64,000 nucleotides of DNA from Strigamia acuminata (Eukaryota > Arthropoda > Chilopoda > Geophilomorpha > Linotaeniidae), in assembly GCA_949358305.1 (NCBI GenBank), contig OX442317.1, forward strand, positions 3,972,186-4,036,185, given 5' to 3'. The notes beneath the pieces were generated by a model. It was not told the origin of the DNA. It saw nothing but the letters and a program-made list of their open reading frames with translations, and searched no databases. The position numbers and the translations under genes were made by a program. How positions within the stretch are numbered: position 1 is the first letter of the stretch; each line of letters opens with the position of its first letter. Shown here piece after piece: positions 62,448 to 64,000 of this stretch.

Positions 62448-63300
62448 CCTTTCGAGAGAAAAAAATCGTAATATTTTCAGTATCGACTCGCCTAGCTTGA
62501 TTAAAAATATATTCCTTATCAATTTATCAATTTTTTCATTTCTTTTCCATTGTGTTATTTTTTTTTTCACCAAAAATTAAATCCCGAGTTTGATCCCAAT
62601 CAGCAGTTTCAGCCGGTCAGCCAGCACCCATTTTCTCGACAAATTTGACTTCCCAATGAGCTCACCTTTTCAATTTTGGATAAATTCCAACAAACCGCAC
62701 CCTTGTCGAGTCTTGAGAGACGAACCATTATTATTTTTCTCCCTTTTCTTCATTTGTAAAACCAGCCCAAAATGGCACCAATTCAGCCATAAAACACATT
62801 ATTTTTTATTTTTTATTTTTTTTTCGTCCCCCGAACCAATTGCGCACAAAAATACATCCAAAAAACAACATTTAAACCCTAAAATAACCCTGGGAAAAAT
62901 AAAACAATCATAAATAAATAATAATCACGCAATTTAATCCATTTTACAACCGGCGACCTTGAAATTTTTAAGCCTCAAATAACCAACAACTCGAACAGCT
63001 CAAACTCGAGCCTCATTACAAAAAAAAAAATATATATATATATACCATTTTATACTACAAATTAAATAAATCTAAAAAAGAAAAAAATACAACCGCAAAA
63101 CTTAATTAAAAATAAAACAAATCCAGGCTACGGCGGTTCAACTCGGGTCGCGACTCGCGAGCGTCATTACTAAATAACATTCCCTAGAACTGTCTCGTTA
63201 AAACAACACCCGCACAACTCAACGAGTATTTCACACTTACATTGCGTATGGATTCATATAATACTTGGTTGCAAGCCGAATCGAAGACTTATCCGCTCAC
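62448..63300 (-). other. Flippase 5' UTR intron and likely non-coding first exon
   Basis: A strong donor GTAAGT at 63240, preceded by CCATACGCAAT, and an acceptor CTCGAAAG at 62449 immediately before the coding exon suggest a spliced 5' UTR. Transcription would start at or beyond about 63.3 kb. The exon has no in-frame ATG compatible with exon 1. Confidence 0.45.
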
Positions 63301-64000
63301 AACTTGGCTCGAGTGAGTCACGGATCCCGAACTGGAAGAAACAACATGGTGAATGAGCACTTCCGGTTACGAACATGCCTGGCGAGTAACGAAATATTAC
63401 CTGAACTCTATCTTTCTTTTTTTTTTTTTTTTAAATACGATACAATTGTGTGCAGCATGCCAATCGTCGTGACAGGCATCAAGCCAAGCCCCACCCGAAA
63501 GGAACACACCCAATTATGAATGACGTACTACCTTGTTATTGTAACATTTTTTCGAGTCAATGGGACTCTGTGCTCCAGTTAATTATATTGAATTTTCGTT
63601 TTAGTAACAACTGGTGGTGATTTTATAAATTAATCAAGCGTGATATGTTGTTTTTTAGTTTTTATGTCCTCGTTTCTCTTTATATTTCAAATTATTTGTG
63701 TAAAATTGTTGGTTAATAAAGAAAAATGTGAATAAATAAAAATATTAACTTACTTCGTGAAAAGTTGAATAAAAATTTTGCTATTTTTGCTTTTCATTTC
63801 TTTAGTTTTCCATTTTTTGCATTGGTGCACGGTGCATTGCGCTGAGACAGGACAGAGGACACGGAAGACGAGTTAAGGTTAAGCGGTGATTAGGTCGTTG
63901 CACGAACCGCCACTAGGCGGAAAATTAAACTATAAAGGAGTTATAGAGCAGAAATAAGATTTAATAAAAATCAATTTAGGGTCATTTTGTACCTATAAAT
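63301..64000. other. Right edge, no gene recognised
   Basis: The presumed flippase promoter region lies at its left side. Short plus-strand frames at 63.27-63.52 kb lack any support. The last 400 bases are AT-rich with no recognisable feature. Confidence 0.35.

Overview
The window looks like nuclear DNA of an arthropod or close panarthropod relative. It is AT-rich and carries intron-rich genes, many with introns of only about 45-70 bases. The strongest taxonomic sign is a para-type voltage-gated sodium channel that has the insect k/l pair of mutually exclusive exons and an arthropod-like C-terminus. Degenerate CCTAA pentamers, related to the arthropod telomere repeat, occur in two places. The species cannot be named from the sequence. 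All gene models here were built by hand from splice sites, reading phase and family knowledge; no search was run.

The left part, 0.7-14.3 kb, is gene-dense. It holds a SAM-dependent methyltransferase (minus) head-to-head with a PM20D1-like M20 peptidase (plus). PM20D1 lies tail-to-tail with a MadBub checkpoint kinase (minus) that combines BubR1 KEN boxes with an intact BUB1-like kinase. A PWWP plus C2H2 nuclear protein (minus) is divergent from GOLPH3 (plus). Last comes a 57-codon gene (minus) whose product copies the calmodulin-binding IQ tail of the sodium channel encoded just upstream.

The middle part, 16.5-37.7 kb, is the sodium channel on the minus strand. It has 27 coding exon positions and a predicted 2006 residues, with DEKA selectivity filter, MFM inactivation gate and IQ tail all intact. 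Its introns hold tandem repeats, a pogo-like MITE, a 5S-rRNA-derived repeat and a possible tRNA-type SINE.

From 37.7 to about 46.5 kb there is no recognisable gene, only a nest of terminal-inverted-repeat elements. From 47.0 to 50.7 kb a multi-exon minus-strand gene of unknown identity begins beside a cluster of RFX X-box motifs. From 53.1 to 63.3 kb lies an ATP8B-type P4-ATPase (lipid flippase) on the minus strand, 19 coding exons and 1200 residues, with two possible first exons and large tandem repeats in its introns.

Functionally the genes are unrelated (membrane excitability, lipid asymmetry, Golgi retention, mitotic checkpoint, peptidase, chromatin). The one pair that may work together is the channel and the small IQ-tail gene.
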